64,000 nt of DNA, from positions 1-64,000 of the forward strand of contig DASYZE010000020.1 of the NCBI GenBank assembly GCA_035946625.1, given 5' to 3'. The stretch is from DASYXZ01 sp035946625 (GTDB lineage Bacteria; Acidobacteriota; Terriglobia; UBA7540). Below, piece by piece: positions 29,012-38,618 of the stretch (positions within the stretch are counted from its first letter, which is position 1; each line of letters begins with the position of its first letter). The position numbers and the translations under genes were made by a program. Below the pieces are notes generated by a model. It was not told where the DNA came from. It did not search any database and saw only the letters and a program-made list of their open reading frames with translations.

Positions 29012-29343
29012 TGGCCGGGCACATTGTTCCTACAAAGATCTATTTCACCATCTTCGCCATCCTCATTGCCATGACCGGACTCACCACCTGGGTGGCCACT
29101 TTGGACATGCCTTCGCCCTGGAACACGGTAGTGGCCCTGGCTATCGCCATTTTCAAGGCTTCGCTCGTAATCCTCTTTTTCATGCACGTCAAATACAGCA
29201 GCAACCTTACCCGCGCCGCCGTGGTGGCCGGTTTCTTCTGGCTGGCCATCCTGATGGTCCTCACCCTGAGTGATATACTTACACGCCATTGGATTCCGCA
29301 AACCACCGGCTGGACAACTACGACGATTGAATCGCCGCGTTGA
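29011..29343 (+). CDS. ctaF: Cytochrome c oxidase subunit IV family protein
   Basis: 110 residues with three membrane helices, containing IAIFKASLVILFFMHVKYSS, the conserved core of prokaryotic COX4 proteins. ATG 29011 shares its A with the TGA of ctaE (TGATG), indicating coupling. Last gene of the respiratory operon; no hairpin terminator was seen in the 226 bases before the kinase gene. Confidence 0.92.
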   Translation: MAGHIVPTKIYFTIFAILIAMTGLTTWVATLDMPSPWNTVVALAIAIFKASLVILFFMHVKYSSNLTRAAVVAGFFWLAILMVLTLSDILTRHWIPQTTGWTTTTIESPR

Positions 29344-29569
29344 AATCACCAACCCTCCTCCCATGTAAGCTGGATGGAGTCGTGGTTTTCGCAGCGACAT
29401 CGTCATCGGTGCAAAAGAGTCCCATGCGTGACGACGCTGGCACAAGGAGCGCAGAATGGGCGGTATGCCCTTCACCTTCCCCAGTCTGGCGCAATCCCGC
29501 CGGGCGCGACAGACCGAAAATATGCTAAAGTCGCTGTAATTAAGACCGGGCGAAGCTCTGAAGGGTGAC

Positions 29570-31987
29570 ATGGCCTCCGCAGAAAAATCCGCACTCGCTC
29601 CCTTGTCAGGGAGGACCATTGCCCATTACCGTGTTTTGGAAAAGATCGGCGCTGGCGGAATGGGTGAGGTCTATCTGGCGCACGATGAACAACTGGACCG
29701 CGAAGTCGCCCTCAAGGTATTACCCCAGGGCGATCCGACCGACAAGTCCCACCGCAAGCGGCTGCGAAAAGAGGCGCAGGCGCTTTCGAAATTGAGCCAC
29801 CCCAATATTGAAACCCTTTTCGAATTTATCACCACGGACGACTTGGAGTGCCTGGTCGTCGAGTACGTCGCCGGAACCACGCTCAGCGATATGCTGGCCG
29901 CGGGTGCGCTGTCAGAGAAGGAGGTCGCGCGTTTCGGCGTCCAACTTGCGGACGGCTTGGACAGCGCTCACTCCCAGCGGGTTGTGCATTGCGATCTCAA
30001 GCCGGACAACTTGCGCATCACCTCCGACGGAAGGCTGAAGATTCTTGACTTTGGCATTGCCAGGTTGCTAAAGCCGCCTCGCGAGACCACTCGGACTGAC
30101 ACGACAACTGACTCCACCAATAGCTCCGACCAAGGCATGGTGGGCACGTTACCTTACATGGCCCCCGAACAACTCAAGGCAGAGCGGGCGGACGCCCGGA
30201 CGGACATCTACTCGGCGGGCGCGGTGTTGTATGAGATGGCCACCGGTAAACGCCCGTTCCTCGAAGAAGCAGCGCCCCAGTTGATTGAGGCCATTTGGCA
30301 TGTGCAGCCCGTTCCTCCCCGGGCGTTAAATCCCAGGATTTCTCCGGAGATGGAGCGGATCATCTTGAAGTGTCTTGAAAAGGAGCCGGAAAACCGATAT
30401 CAGGCGGCGCGGGAATTGCAAGTCGATCTGAGACAATTGACCTTGCCCGCCACCACCAGGCCGGCTCCGGTTTTTCGCCGGGCGTCGAAATGGTGGAGTC
30501 AGATCGGCTGGGTGGCTCTGTTCATTTTTGTGCTTTTAACGGTTCGCGGTCTTTTGAGATTCTGGCGCCGGCCGAAAACTCCCCTCATTACCACAGGCGC
30601 GGGACCCATACAGTCACTGGCCGTATTGCCCCTCCAGAATCTTTCCTCCGATCCTCAACAAGAATACTTCGCCGACGGAATGACCGATTTAATGATTACC
30701 GATCTGTCTCAAATCCGTGCGCTCCGCGTGATCTCCCGGACCTCGTCGATGAAGTACAAAGGCACCCAAAAGCCAGTCCCCCAGATCGCGCGGGAATTGC
30801 ACGTTGACGCCGTGATTGAAGGTTCAGTATTGCGCGACGGCGGGCAAGTGCGCATCACTGCCCAGTTGATTCAGGGAACCAACGATGAGAATCTCTGGGC
30901 CCAGAGCTACGATCGCGATTTGCGCGACGTTTTGAAGCTGCAGGCGGACGTGGCTGGCGCCATCGCCAATGAAATCAAGATTGCCGTAACCGCGCAAGAA
31001 CAAAACCGCCTCACCAACGCGCCTCCGGTGATCCCCGCCGCATATGAAGCTTATCTGAAGGGCCGTTATCACTGGAATGGTGGCGGAGAACATGACTGGC
31101 TGAAGGCCCGCCAATACTTTGAGCAAGCGGCGCAGCTTGATCCCAATTACGCTCCCGCTTATTCCGGTTTGGCCGAGTATTACTGTTTTACCGATTCACT
31201 CGCGCCCAGGGTAAAAATGCCGAAAGCGAAGCAATTTGCGCTCAGGGCCCTGGAGATTGACCCCAACCTGGCCGATGCGCACACTTCGCTCGGAGCGGTC
31301 AGATTCTTTGCCGATTGGAACTGGCCGCAAGCCGAGCGGGAATATCAGCGCGCCCTCGAACTGGACCCGGGCAATTTGGAAGCGCGTCGCTTGTATGCAG
31401 ATTTCTTGTCCGAGACGGGGAGGGATAAGGAAGCCTTGGCCGAGATTCGTCAAGCCCAGCAACTCGATCCGCTTTCCATCTCCAACCAGGTGATGGTGGG
31501 CTGGACCTTGTACTTTGCCCGCAAATTTGACCAAGCCGTGGACCAGTGTCGGAAAGCCACCGACCTTGAACCCAATTCCGCCAACGCGCACGATTGCCTG
31601 GGGCTCGGCTACCTGGCCAAAAACATGTATCCGAAAGCCATTAAAGAGTGCCGGAAGTCGATGCTCCTTTCCGGCAACGATTTGAACCAGGCCGTGGACC
31701 TCGCCACCGCCAACGCTGCGGCGGGCAACAGAGGCGAGGCGGAAAAAACCATGCAAGAGTGGCGCGCATTGGCCCGACGAAGCTACGTCCCATCAACTTT
31801 TTTCGCCCGCGTTCATTTCGCCCTGGGAGAGAAGGAGCAGGGATTGGCCCGGCTTGAAAAAGCCTACGCCGAACGCGACGAATATCTCACCCTCCTCGGC
31901 GTCGATCCCGCTTTCGATTCGGTTCGGTCCGATCCGCGCTTCCAGGACCTTTGGCGCCGCGTCCGACGGGAACGATCAGTACCATGA
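29570..31987 (+). CDS. Ser/Thr protein kinase with TolB/FlgO-like and TPR domains
   Basis: 805 residues. The cytoplasmic kinase domain (about 20-285) has the glycine loop GAGGMGEVYLA, VALKVLP Lys, catalytic HCDLKPDN (Arg of HRD replaced by Cys), DFG in ILDFGIARLL, and the APEQ motif in YMAPEQLKAERAD. After a membrane helix (about 307-323) come a TolB/FlgO-like domain (SLAVLPLQNLSSD, FADGMTDLMITDLSQI, ELHVDAVIEGSVLRDGGQVRI) and at least six TPR-like repeats to the end. This layout is one of the commonest signalling proteins in Acidobacteriota. Cys in place of the HRD Arg suggests activation-loop-independent activity. No partner phosphatase or regulator is adjacent. Confidence 0.93.
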   Translation: MASAEKSALAPLSGRTIAHYRVLEKIGAGGMGEVYLAHDEQLDREVALKVLPQGDPTDKSHRKRLRKEAQALSKLSHPNIETLFEFITTDDLECLVVEYVAGTTLSDMLAAGALSEKEVARFGVQLADGLDSAHSQRVVHCDLKPDNLRITSDGRLKILDFGIARLLKPPRETTRTDTTTDSTNSSDQGMVGTLPYMAPEQLKAERADARTDIYSAGAVLYEMATGKRPFLEEAAPQLIEAIWHVQPVPPRALNPRISPEMERIILKCLEKEPENRYQAARELQVDLRQLTLPATTRPAPVFRRASKWWSQIGWVALFIFVLLTVRGLLRFWRRPKTPLITTGAGPIQSLAVLPLQNLSSDPQQEYFADGMTDLMITDLSQIRALRVISRTSSMKYKGTQKPVPQIARELHVDAVIEGSVLRDGGQVRITAQLIQGTNDENLWAQSYDRDLRDVLKLQADVAGAIANEIKIAVTAQEQNRLTNAPPVIPAAYEAYLKGRYHWNGGGEHDWLKARQYFEQAAQLDPNYAPAYSGLAEYYCFTDSLAPRVKMPKAKQFALRALEIDPNLADAHTSLGAVRFFADWNWPQAEREYQRALELDPGNLEARRLYADFLSETGRDKEALAEIRQAQQLDPLSISNQVMVGWTLYFARKFDQAVDQCRKATDLEPNSANAHDCLGLGYLAKNMYPKAIKECRKSMLLSGNDLNQAVDLATANAAAGNRGEAEKTMQEWRALARRSYVPSTFFARVHFALGEKEQGLARLEKAYAERDEYLTLLGVDPAFDSVRSDPRFQDLWRRVRRERSVP

Positions 31988-32117
31988 GTTGTCGGGCGGT
32001 TGGTGCGCCTCCCGCACCGGCGGGTGGGGGCGCCCGGCCCGTCACTTTCCTTCAACCCAACTTCTTCCTGAGTGTCTCCCGGTCCGCCCGCGCTCTGCTT
32101 TTCTAACTTCGCCATCT

Positions 32118-32450
32118 CTACGATTCGTGATAGCACGCCGAGCTGGCGGCCAGCGTGCCGGAGTGCTTGAGAATGACCACTGTCCAAGCCGCTGATTTTT
32201 TCGGTGGACGAACTCCCTTAACATGGGGTGGCTTCGCACAAGTGGACATCCACGAAATCGGGCTTTCGGGATAAAACAACTTGTATTTCTTGTCAAATTC
32301 CGGCGCATTCTGCTCGAACTCCCGGAATCGGTCGGCGGATAACTCTAGAATTACAATGCGCGGCCAGTGGGGGTTCAAATCTGTTCCATAGAGTTGCAGC
32401 ACTTTCACGCCCTTGGCTCGTTCCTCCCAAGCAGGAGTTGTCTTTTTCAT
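32118..32450 (-). CDS. Hypothetical protein
   Basis: 110 residues with a clean alpha/beta pattern up to about residue 85 (PRIVILELSADRFREFEQNAPEFDKK) and no recognised motif. The start has GGAGG eight bases upstream on the minus strand. The C-terminal third is less regular and could be frameshifted or a degenerate tail. Copy 1 of an 18-base motif (32488-32505) lies 38 bases upstream of its ATG, the same distance as the operator candidate of the uppS operon. Confidence 0.5.
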   Translation of the reverse strand: MKKTTPAWEERAKGVKVLQLYGTDLNPHWPRIVILELSADRFREFEQNAPEFDKKYKLFYPESPISWMSTCAKPPHVKGVRPPKKSAAWTVVILKHSGTLAASSACYHES

Positions 32451-32487
32451 CTCCGGCCTCCAGTATCTTGATGGTTAAGTTTTACAA

Positions 32488-32740
32488 CTTTGTATGTCAG
32501 TATAAGCCGAAAGTCAAGCGGAAATAATATCTTGAGGAAACACAGTCGGTGCGGTAGAGCCGCGACTCCGTTCTGCTTCCATGATGTCAGAAAACCAACA
32601 TGCTCCCGCCAGGGCGCGAAGACGCACAGTAGATTCGACTCAAAATTATTAGCGGGCATGGGCGCGCCCAAAGCCAAAATCCAGCCCCAAGTTGTCCCTG
32701 CCATTCACAGTCCGCTCCCACACTTTGTATGTTACGATAA
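32488..32740. promoter_or_regulatory. Two copies of an 18-base motif in a 392-base gap
   Basis: CTTTGTATGTCAGTATAA at 32488-32505 and CTTTGTATGTTACGATAA at 32723-32740 are identical at their outer 14 positions and differ only in four central bases. They sit in the gap 32451-32842 between the minus-strand hypothetical gene and surE. Resemblance to the ACTTTGTGATATAAAGT palindrome at 11838 hints at a shared regulator of the PadR/HTH_27 group. The rest of the gap holds nothing recognisable. Confidence 0.4.
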
Positions 32741-32842
32741 TCCGTTGGCATTCCATCAGGGGAAGCGAAGATAAAATTTGACCCCGGCAAGAACTCCGGA
32801 CGAACCCACCAGAAAGTTCGTGAGGAAAAAGGCCAGCCCGCC

Positions 32843-33607
32843 ATGGGAATAAAGCGCATACTCGCCACCAACGATGACGGCATTCACGCCGAGGGCCTGA
32901 AGGCTCTGGAAAATTGTCTGCTCCCACTGGGCGAGGTCACCGTGGTTGCGCCCGACCGCGAGATGAGCGCCACCAGCCAGTCCATCACCATCCATGCGCC
33001 CTTGCGCGTTCACTTGCACGACGACCGGCACTATTCCATTTCAGGGACGCCGGCGGACTCGGTGATCCTGGCCCTGCACCAGTTGCTCGAGGAAAAGCCC
33101 GACCTGGTGGTTTCCGGAATTAATCCGGGCGCCAATCTGGGCGAGAACGTGATTTACTCAGGGACGGTGGCGGCGGCATTGGAAGCCACGCTGCACGGCG
33201 TTCCGGCCATCGCCGTTTCCTTCGCCTCGCGCAAGAGACTGGAATTTCAAACCGCCGCGGCCTTCGCCCAGCAGCTTGCCGCCCGCGTCCTGGAAGAAGG
33301 ATTGCCCCCAGGCGTGATGCTCAATGTGAACGTGCCCCGGGGCGAGATTCGCGGCGTCCGCATCACCCGGCAGAGCAGGAAGATCACACAGAACATCATA
33401 CTGGAAAAGAAAGACCCGCGCGGCCGCCCTTATTATTGGCAGGACGAGACGGTGTCCTTTGACAACGTCGAGCCCGACTCCGATTACGCGGCCATCATCG
33501 CGCACGAAATTTCCATTACGCCGCTGCAAGCCGACCGCACCGACTACGAAAGCCTGAAGCGACTTTCCGATTGGTTGCCCAGGTTTCAAACCCCCGTTTT
33601 CAAGTAG
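32843..33607 (+). CDS. surE: 5'/3'-nucleotidase SurE
   Basis: 254 residues. Metal-binding Asp pair in ILATNDDGIHAEGL, Ser in DREMSATSQSIT, Asn in VSGINPGANLGENVIYSGTV, all diagnostic of SurE, a divalent-metal phosphatase that removes phosphate from nucleoside monophosphates. Length is normal. It precedes gltX by 14 bases and probably shares a transcript with it and rlmB. Confidence 0.95.
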   Translation: MGIKRILATNDDGIHAEGLKALENCLLPLGEVTVVAPDREMSATSQSITIHAPLRVHLHDDRHYSISGTPADSVILALHQLLEEKPDLVVSGINPGANLGENVIYSGTVAAALEATLHGVPAIAVSFASRKRLEFQTAAAFAQQLAARVLEEGLPPGVMLNVNVPRGEIRGVRITRQSRKITQNIILEKKDPRGRPYYWQDETVSFDNVEPDSDYAAIIAHEISITPLQADRTDYESLKRLSDWLPRFQTPVFK

Positions 33608-33621
33608 CGGCCCTCAAGCTT

Positions 33622-35136
33622 ATGCCCAAGATCCGAGTTCGATTCGCTCCCAGCCCCACCGGCTCTCTGCACGTGGGCAACGCGCGCACGGCGCTGTTCA
33701 ATTGGCTCTTCGTGCGCCATCACGAGGGAACTTTTGTCTTGCGAATCGAAGATACGGACGTGGAACGATCAGAGGCGCGATACGAAACCCAATTGCTGAC
33801 GGACCTGAAATGGTTTGGACTGGATTGGGACGAAGGCCCGGACAAGGGTGGCCCGTTCGGCCCTTACCGCCAGTCCGAGCGGCTCGATACTTACGCTCGT
33901 CACGCCACGCAACTGATCGACGAGGATCACGCCTACCACTGTTTTTGTTCGGCGGAACAACTTGAGGAGGAACGCCAGGCCGATTTGAAAGCCGGCCGTC
34001 AACCCAAATATTCCGGGCGCTGCCGGAAGCTTTTGCGCGTGGAAGCGGCGCGCCGAATTTCGGCGGGTGAGGCCGCTTCCATTCGCCTGAAAATCCACGC
34101 CAGCGCTTTTAGCTGGCACGATCTGGTGCACGGGCCCACCACCATTTCGAGCGAGGTCATCGGCGACCCTATACTGGTGCGCTCGGACGGCCATCCGGCC
34201 TATAACTATGCCGTGGTCATTGACGATCATCTGATGGAGATCACCCACGTGATTCGCGGGGACGATCACATCTCGAACACTCCCCGCCAACTCGCGGTCT
34301 ATCAGGCTTTCGGGTGGGAGCCGCCGCAGTTTGCTCACCTCTCAACGATTCTGGGGCCCGACCGGACCAGGCTTTCCAAACGTCATGGCGCCACTTCGCT
34401 GGCGGAATTTCGCGCACGCGGCATCCTGCCCGTAGCGCTCAGGAATTATTTGCTCCTCCTGGGCTGGTCGCACCCCGACGGAAAAACGGAAAAACTGAGC
34501 GAGCAGGAGATGGTGAAAATGTTTTCGCTCGACCGCGTCAACAAAAGTCCGGCGTCGTTTGACATGGCCAAGCTCGACTGGCTCAACTGGGAATATCTGG
34601 CTTGCGGCGATCTGGACCATGAAGGGCGCCTGAATGTTTTCCGCGAGGCATTCCGGGAATATTTGACATCGAACAATTATTTGAAGCCGGAAGAAGTTGA
34701 GAAAGCCGCCGGACTCATCGACGCCATGCTCGGCATTTATCTCGACAGCAAAGGACGCACCGGATTCGGCGACCTGGCGAAACTGGTTTTCGATTACGAT
34801 GCCCAATTGGTTGCGAAGAGCGGGGATACTCGCGACGTGGCGGAGGACGAAGCCCCGCGCACCGTATTGAAGGCGTTCATCCCGAAAATAGCCGTCGCCA
34901 ATGAGGTAACGTACGAGGAATTCCGTCGGGCGGCCAAGAGCGCTCAGCAGGAAACGGGGAAGAAAGGCCGTGAGCTATTTCATCCCATTCGCGTCGCGGT
35001 CACTGGCGCTGTCAGTGGTCCCGAACTCGAAAAACTGATACCGATTTTCGAGGCAGGCGCCAAACTTTCATTGGCACGCCCGGTGAAGAGCACAGCCCAA
35101 CGCTTGCGCGAGTTTGCCGCCGCGGCGGGACTGTAG
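33622..35136 (+). CDS. gltX: Glutamyl-tRNA synthetase
   Basis: 504 residues, class I synthetase charging tRNA-Glu. The HIGH-equivalent is in PSPTGSLHVGNARTALFNW and the KMSKS-equivalent is DRTRLSKRHGATS. The stem-contact-fold and helical anticodon-binding domains fill the C-terminus. The start at 33622 is chosen over 33571, which would overlap surE. A zinc-binding Cys set is visible only in part (YHCFCSAEQ, SGRCRK). Confidence 0.96.
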   Translation: MPKIRVRFAPSPTGSLHVGNARTALFNWLFVRHHEGTFVLRIEDTDVERSEARYETQLLTDLKWFGLDWDEGPDKGGPFGPYRQSERLDTYARHATQLIDEDHAYHCFCSAEQLEEERQADLKAGRQPKYSGRCRKLLRVEAARRISAGEAASIRLKIHASAFSWHDLVHGPTTISSEVIGDPILVRSDGHPAYNYAVVIDDHLMEITHVIRGDDHISNTPRQLAVYQAFGWEPPQFAHLSTILGPDRTRLSKRHGATSLAEFRARGILPVALRNYLLLLGWSHPDGKTEKLSEQEMVKMFSLDRVNKSPASFDMAKLDWLNWEYLACGDLDHEGRLNVFREAFREYLTSNNYLKPEEVEKAAGLIDAMLGIYLDSKGRTGFGDLAKLVFDYDAQLVAKSGDTRDVAEDEAPRTVLKAFIPKIAVANEVTYEEFRRAAKSAQQETGKKGRELFHPIRVAVTGAVSGPELEKLIPIFEAGAKLSLARPVKSTAQRLREFAAAAGL

Positions 35137-35141
35137 ATTCC

Positions 35142-35909
35142 ATGTCCAAACGAGGATCAGGTTTGCCGCCCGACGCGCTTTACGGTATCAACGCCGTGAA
35201 GGAAGCCCTGCACGTACGCGCCATGGATTACGTAATGGTGACGCAGGGCCAGCACAGCCGCAGGGTGCAGGAGTTGATTGACGAATGCAGGGCTGCCGGC
35301 ATTTCCGTGCGATTCGCACCTCGAATCGCGGTGGAGCGCGCCGCCGGCTCGCCTCAACATCAGGATATTGTGGCCATTTGCGCCGTGAAAGCTTATGACG
35401 ACTTGGCCAGTCTTTTCCGTTCTGCCCCCAAGCCTTTGTTTCTGGCGCTGGATGGGGTGGAAGATCCGGGAAACCTGGGAGCAATTGTGCGCACTGCGGT
35501 GGCGGCGGGATCGAATGGAATCATTATCCCGGAACGCCGCGCCGCCGGCCTCTCGCCTGCGGTGGCCCGGGCGGCGGCAGGCGCACTCGAGCACATGAAA
35601 ATCGCGCGCGTCACCAACCTGGTGCGGGCGTTGATGGACCTGAAAGAGCATGGCGTTTGGGTTTATGGCTTCGAACCGCAGGCACAGAAATCCTACCTCG
35701 ATCTCGATTATACCGGCGCCTGCGCCCTGGTGGTGGGGGGGGAGGGACGTGGTCTGCACCGCCTGGTCCGCGAAGCGTGCGATGACCACGCACTCATTCC
35801 GTTGCACGGGCCGGTCCAATCACTCAACGTTTCGGTGGCCGCAGCGGTGGTATTATACGAGGCCGCGCGGCAACGCCATCGCAGCGGTGCGCCGGCCCAA
35901 GAACAGTAA
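35142..35909 (+). CDS. rlmB: 23S rRNA guanosine-2'-O-methyltransferase family (TrmH/SpoU), RlmB-like
   Basis: 255 residues: an N-terminal L30e-like substrate-binding domain (YGINAVKEAL, QDIVAICAV) and the knotted SPOUT methyltransferase domain with LDGVEDPGNLGAIVRTA (motif 1), VVGGEGRGLHRLVREACD (motif 2) and PLHGPVQSLNVSVAAAVVLYEA (motif 3, SAM-binding knot). Five bases after gltX. RlmB versus another SpoU paralogue cannot be separated by eye. Confidence 0.88.
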   Translation: MSKRGSGLPPDALYGINAVKEALHVRAMDYVMVTQGQHSRRVQELIDECRAAGISVRFAPRIAVERAAGSPQHQDIVAICAVKAYDDLASLFRSAPKPLFLALDGVEDPGNLGAIVRTAVAAGSNGIIIPERRAAGLSPAVARAAAGALEHMKIARVTNLVRALMDLKEHGVWVYGFEPQAQKSYLDLDYTGACALVVGGEGRGLHRLVREACDDHALIPLHGPVQSLNVSVAAAVVLYEAARQRHRSGAPAQEQ

Positions 35910-35983
35910 TCCTGAAAGCGATGGGCCCAAGCACCTTGCAACGTAGCTCGTAGCCGTGACATCTTAATAAGGGCAGGCTCATA

Positions 35984-37183
35984 ATGAGGGCCGCAAGAGG
36001 ATTTATGCTTTTTTCCTCAACCCTATTACGCGCGGCGCGAATCGGATCATTCGCGCTGGCCGGATTGGCGTCCGCAACGCTTTTCATTTCCCCGGCGCGC
36101 GCGCAGGATGGCGTGACGGGCGGCCGGCCTGTGTATTCGACTCCGAAGCCCAAGAATCCGTCCAGCGCACCGGATGCCGCGCCCGACAAACAGGAAAAAG
36201 TTATTCGAGTTCCCTCCAACCTCGTCACCACGCCGGTGGCCGTTATAGATAAATCGGGCCAGTTTGTTTATGACCTGGGTGAAAATGATTTCGAGATTCT
36301 CGATAACGGCATTCAACAGAAAATTCAAAGTTTTGACACCGAGATGCGACCGCTGGCCCTGGTCATCGTCATCGAGACCAATGAAAAGACGAAGGCGTTG
36401 CTCGATCAGGTGCACCCGCTGGCGTCGATGTTTTCCAGCCTGCTGGTGGGCACCCGAGGAGAAGTGGCGGTCATTTTTTACAACGATCGCGTGCAGGTTG
36501 GGCAGGACTTCTCCAACGACAGCGACAAACTGAGCGCCACCTTCCGTGATTTTACCGCGCGCAGTGATGGAGCGCGTTTGAATGACGCCCTTTGGCGCGC
36601 CGTCAGCATGCTGGAATCGCGGCCCAAAGCGGAGCGGCGGGTGATCGTCGCCTTTTCGGACGGCTACGACTCTGGAAGCCAGACGGGGAAACAGGAAATC
36701 GTTCGCCGAGCGACCTCGGCCGAAGTGGCCATTTATGGCCTGGGCTTCAGCCCATCCAAGGAACTGTTGAAAAAAAATCCGGAACTCCCTGGCCCCACCC
36801 CTGCGGATAATAACGTCGCGCTTCCCACTCCGCCGAACACCGTTCACGATCCCACGAATTCCACCAATGAATACCAAACGCCCGCCCCGGTGATTCCGAT
36901 TATGGTAGCCTCGGGAGAAATTATCCGCTCCGCACTGGCCAAAAGCTCGCTGGAATTTTATGCCGGCTACACCGGCGGCGTCTTCTATTCCCACTGGTCG
37001 GACAAGAAGTTACAGGACCAACTGAATAGAATCGCTTCTGAAATTCAGAGCCAGTACGAGTTGGCCTACGTGCCTGATACCAGCGGCGAGGCGGGATTCC
37101 ATCGCATCGAGGTTCGCGTTCGGCGCCATGGCGTGAGGGTGCGCGCGCGCGCGGGGTATTTTTCTCCGGGTAAAACCCCTTAG
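35984..37183 (+). CDS. Exported VWFA-domain protein (acidobacterial type)
   Basis: 399 residues. Signal peptide to about residue 40 (ISPARAQ). A DUF-like lead-in (VPSNLVTTPVAVIDKSGQFVYDLGENDFEILDNG) precedes a von Willebrand A domain; the first MIDAS strand reads LALVIVIETNEK, so the canonical Asp-x-Ser-x-Ser is absent, as in most of the TIGR03436-type VWFA proteins known chiefly from Acidobacteriota. The C-terminus (YELAYVP, GFHRIEVRVRRHGVRVRARAGY) is characteristic of the family. A start at 36005 with AGAGG just upstream is equally possible. Function unknown. Confidence 0.9.
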   Translation: MRAARGFMLFSSTLLRAARIGSFALAGLASATLFISPARAQDGVTGGRPVYSTPKPKNPSSAPDAAPDKQEKVIRVPSNLVTTPVAVIDKSGQFVYDLGENDFEILDNGIQQKIQSFDTEMRPLALVIVIETNEKTKALLDQVHPLASMFSSLLVGTRGEVAVIFYNDRVQVGQDFSNDSDKLSATFRDFTARSDGARLNDALWRAVSMLESRPKAERRVIVAFSDGYDSGSQTGKQEIVRRATSAEVAIYGLGFSPSKELLKKNPELPGPTPADNNVALPTPPNTVHDPTNSTNEYQTPAPVIPIMVASGEIIRSALAKSSLEFYAGYTGGVFYSHWSDKKLQDQLNRIASEIQSQYELAYVPDTSGEAGFHRIEVRVRRHGVRVRARAGYFSPGKTP

Positions 37184-37297
37184 AAATTACCTCGACATTT
37201 CGAAGGAAAGTTTTGCGGGGCTTGTGGACGGAAGGAGCGTTGCCAGGAGCCCTTCGCGACAAGCCTTGGCGCGCGATTCAATTACCGGCAGCGCAGT

Positions 37298-37786
37298 CTA
37301 ATCGTATTCTTCGGTTTCCATCACTTCAACGCGCTTCCCAGCCTTCACGTCAATCTCAGCCAGATAAGGACGCATCGTTTGCGGGGGAACATCCAGGACG
37401 ATCGCCCGAGTCACACCCTGCTCTTCGTACACAATGGCGAAATATTTGTTTCGGTGGCCCCCGACTATGGGGAGAACCGTGTCTGGGGTGACTTCCCACT
37501 TGATTTTCATTTTTCGGATTTTTCTGCTGATATCCGGGCGGTACTGCATCAGCTTAATGGAAGAATAGGGTACAGAAACGGAGCCGTCAGTGTATTTAAA
37601 TGTCAGGGCACTTGTTCCCACCTCCACGAAACCCTCACACGACTTGGGAATCTTCTCAGTTCCACCGTCGTACTTAAATGGCGTAGCTCCGTGTTTTTTA
37701 CCGGCATGCGCGAAGCTCCCCGCGCCCAGCAGAACCAACATCACCAAAAGGAATTTCAAAGCACCGCTCGTTTTGGTCCAACTCAT
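37298..37786 (-). CDS. Conserved secreted hypothetical protein
   Basis: 162 residues: a clear signal peptide (ALKFLLVMLVLLGAGSFAHAG) and a compact beta-rich domain (VPYSSIKLMQYRPDISRK, NKYFAIVYEEQGVTRAIVLDVP) that resembles small secreted proteins seen widely in Acidobacteriota. No function known. The reading frame upstream of 37786 is not coding-like, so the ATG at 37786 is used. Downstream of the TonB_C-domain gene in the same direction. Confidence 0.7.
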   Translation of the reverse strand: MSWTKTSGALKFLLVMLVLLGAGSFAHAGKKHGATPFKYDGGTEKIPKSCEGFVEVGTSALTFKYTDGSVSVPYSSIKLMQYRPDISRKIRKMKIKWEVTPDTVLPIVGGHRNKYFAIVYEEQGVTRAIVLDVPPQTMRPYLAEIDVKAGKRVEVMETEEYD

Positions 37787-37904
37787 CACGTTTCCCCACC
37801 TGCCTCGATGTGATTTGATTTGCAGCCCCAACCTTTTTGACCCGATCACATAATCCCTTGCATCATTCCAAAGCTTCCACGTAATGGTGACTCGATGATG
37901 CAGG

Positions 37905-38618
37905 TCACATATCCTTGGATGCGGGTACCGGGATGGGCGGGTCTTGCGCGGGAACTTCGACGTCGAGATACCATGGAACCGTGATGGTTCCCCACCGCGC
38001 CGGCTCAAATCTGAAATGACCCGCCATTCTCATCACCGCATCGTAGTCGGATGGAAATCCTTCAATGGGATTCACATCAATGGCCTGCCCTTCCTCATTG
38101 ACCAAAACTCGCATGTGCACCAGATTTGATTGGACCGGGGGTTTATCCAGCACCTGAGGCGGCCGGACCTGCCGGTTTAGGTCCTTAACAGCTTCGGGAG
38201 GTATGTGGTCCGGCTGAATGTTACGAAGGCTGAAGTTCACTTCCACGACAGTTACAAATGGAACGGGGCCGGCAATGGTTTGGAAAGGTTTATATTTCCA
38301 TCGGCGCACCGCGTTCAATGCGGCGGCCGCAAGAAACGGATGCCCCTGGACCACGTTGGCCTCTGTCACTTTGCCTTCACCGGAAACCAACACTTGCATG
38401 CGCACTCTTCCTTGAATGTAGTTTAACTTGGCCAGTGCCGGGTAATCCGGTTTGGGTTGGGCCAGGATCAAATTGGCCGCGGCCTTGCGGTTTAGAATCA
38501 CGGGGTCTGATTTGGAAGATTTCGATTGCGCGGACGCGCAACAGGCAAGGCACAAGCAACCGAGGGCCAATTCCACAGCATATCGGCCTTGATGGGCGCA
38601 ATGTTTAAGTCTGGCCAT
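37905..38618 (-). CDS. Secreted protein with TonB C-terminal-like domains
   Basis: 237 residues. N-terminal signal (LALGCLCLACCASAQ), then a TonB_C domain (about 55-130: QPKPDYPALAKLNYIQGRVRMQVLVSGEGKVTEA, AAALNAVRRWKYKPF) and a second, degenerate copy (about 165-225: VHMRVLVNEEGQAIDVNPIEG). No transmembrane or proline-rich spacer of true TonB, so it is a TonB-domain family protein, common in Acidobacteriota. The start at 38618 overlaps the acpS stop by 14 bases. Confidence 0.82.
   Translation of the reverse strand: MARLKHCAHQGRYAVELALGCLCLACCASAQSKSSKSDPVILNRKAAANLILAQPKPDYPALAKLNYIQGRVRMQVLVSGEGKVTEANVVQGHPFLAAAALNAVRRWKYKPFQTIAGPVPFVTVVEVNFSLRNIQPDHIPPEAVKDLNRQVRPPQVLDKPPVQSNLVHMRVLVNEEGQAIDVNPIEGFPSDYDAVMRMAGHFRFEPARWGTITVPWYLDVEVPAQDPPIPVPASKDM

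Noticed and set aside
32365..32390. tRNA T-loop-like GGTTCAAATC
   Set aside because: Flanking bases do not form a T-stem or acceptor stem, and it falls inside the hypothetical gene at 32118-32450.
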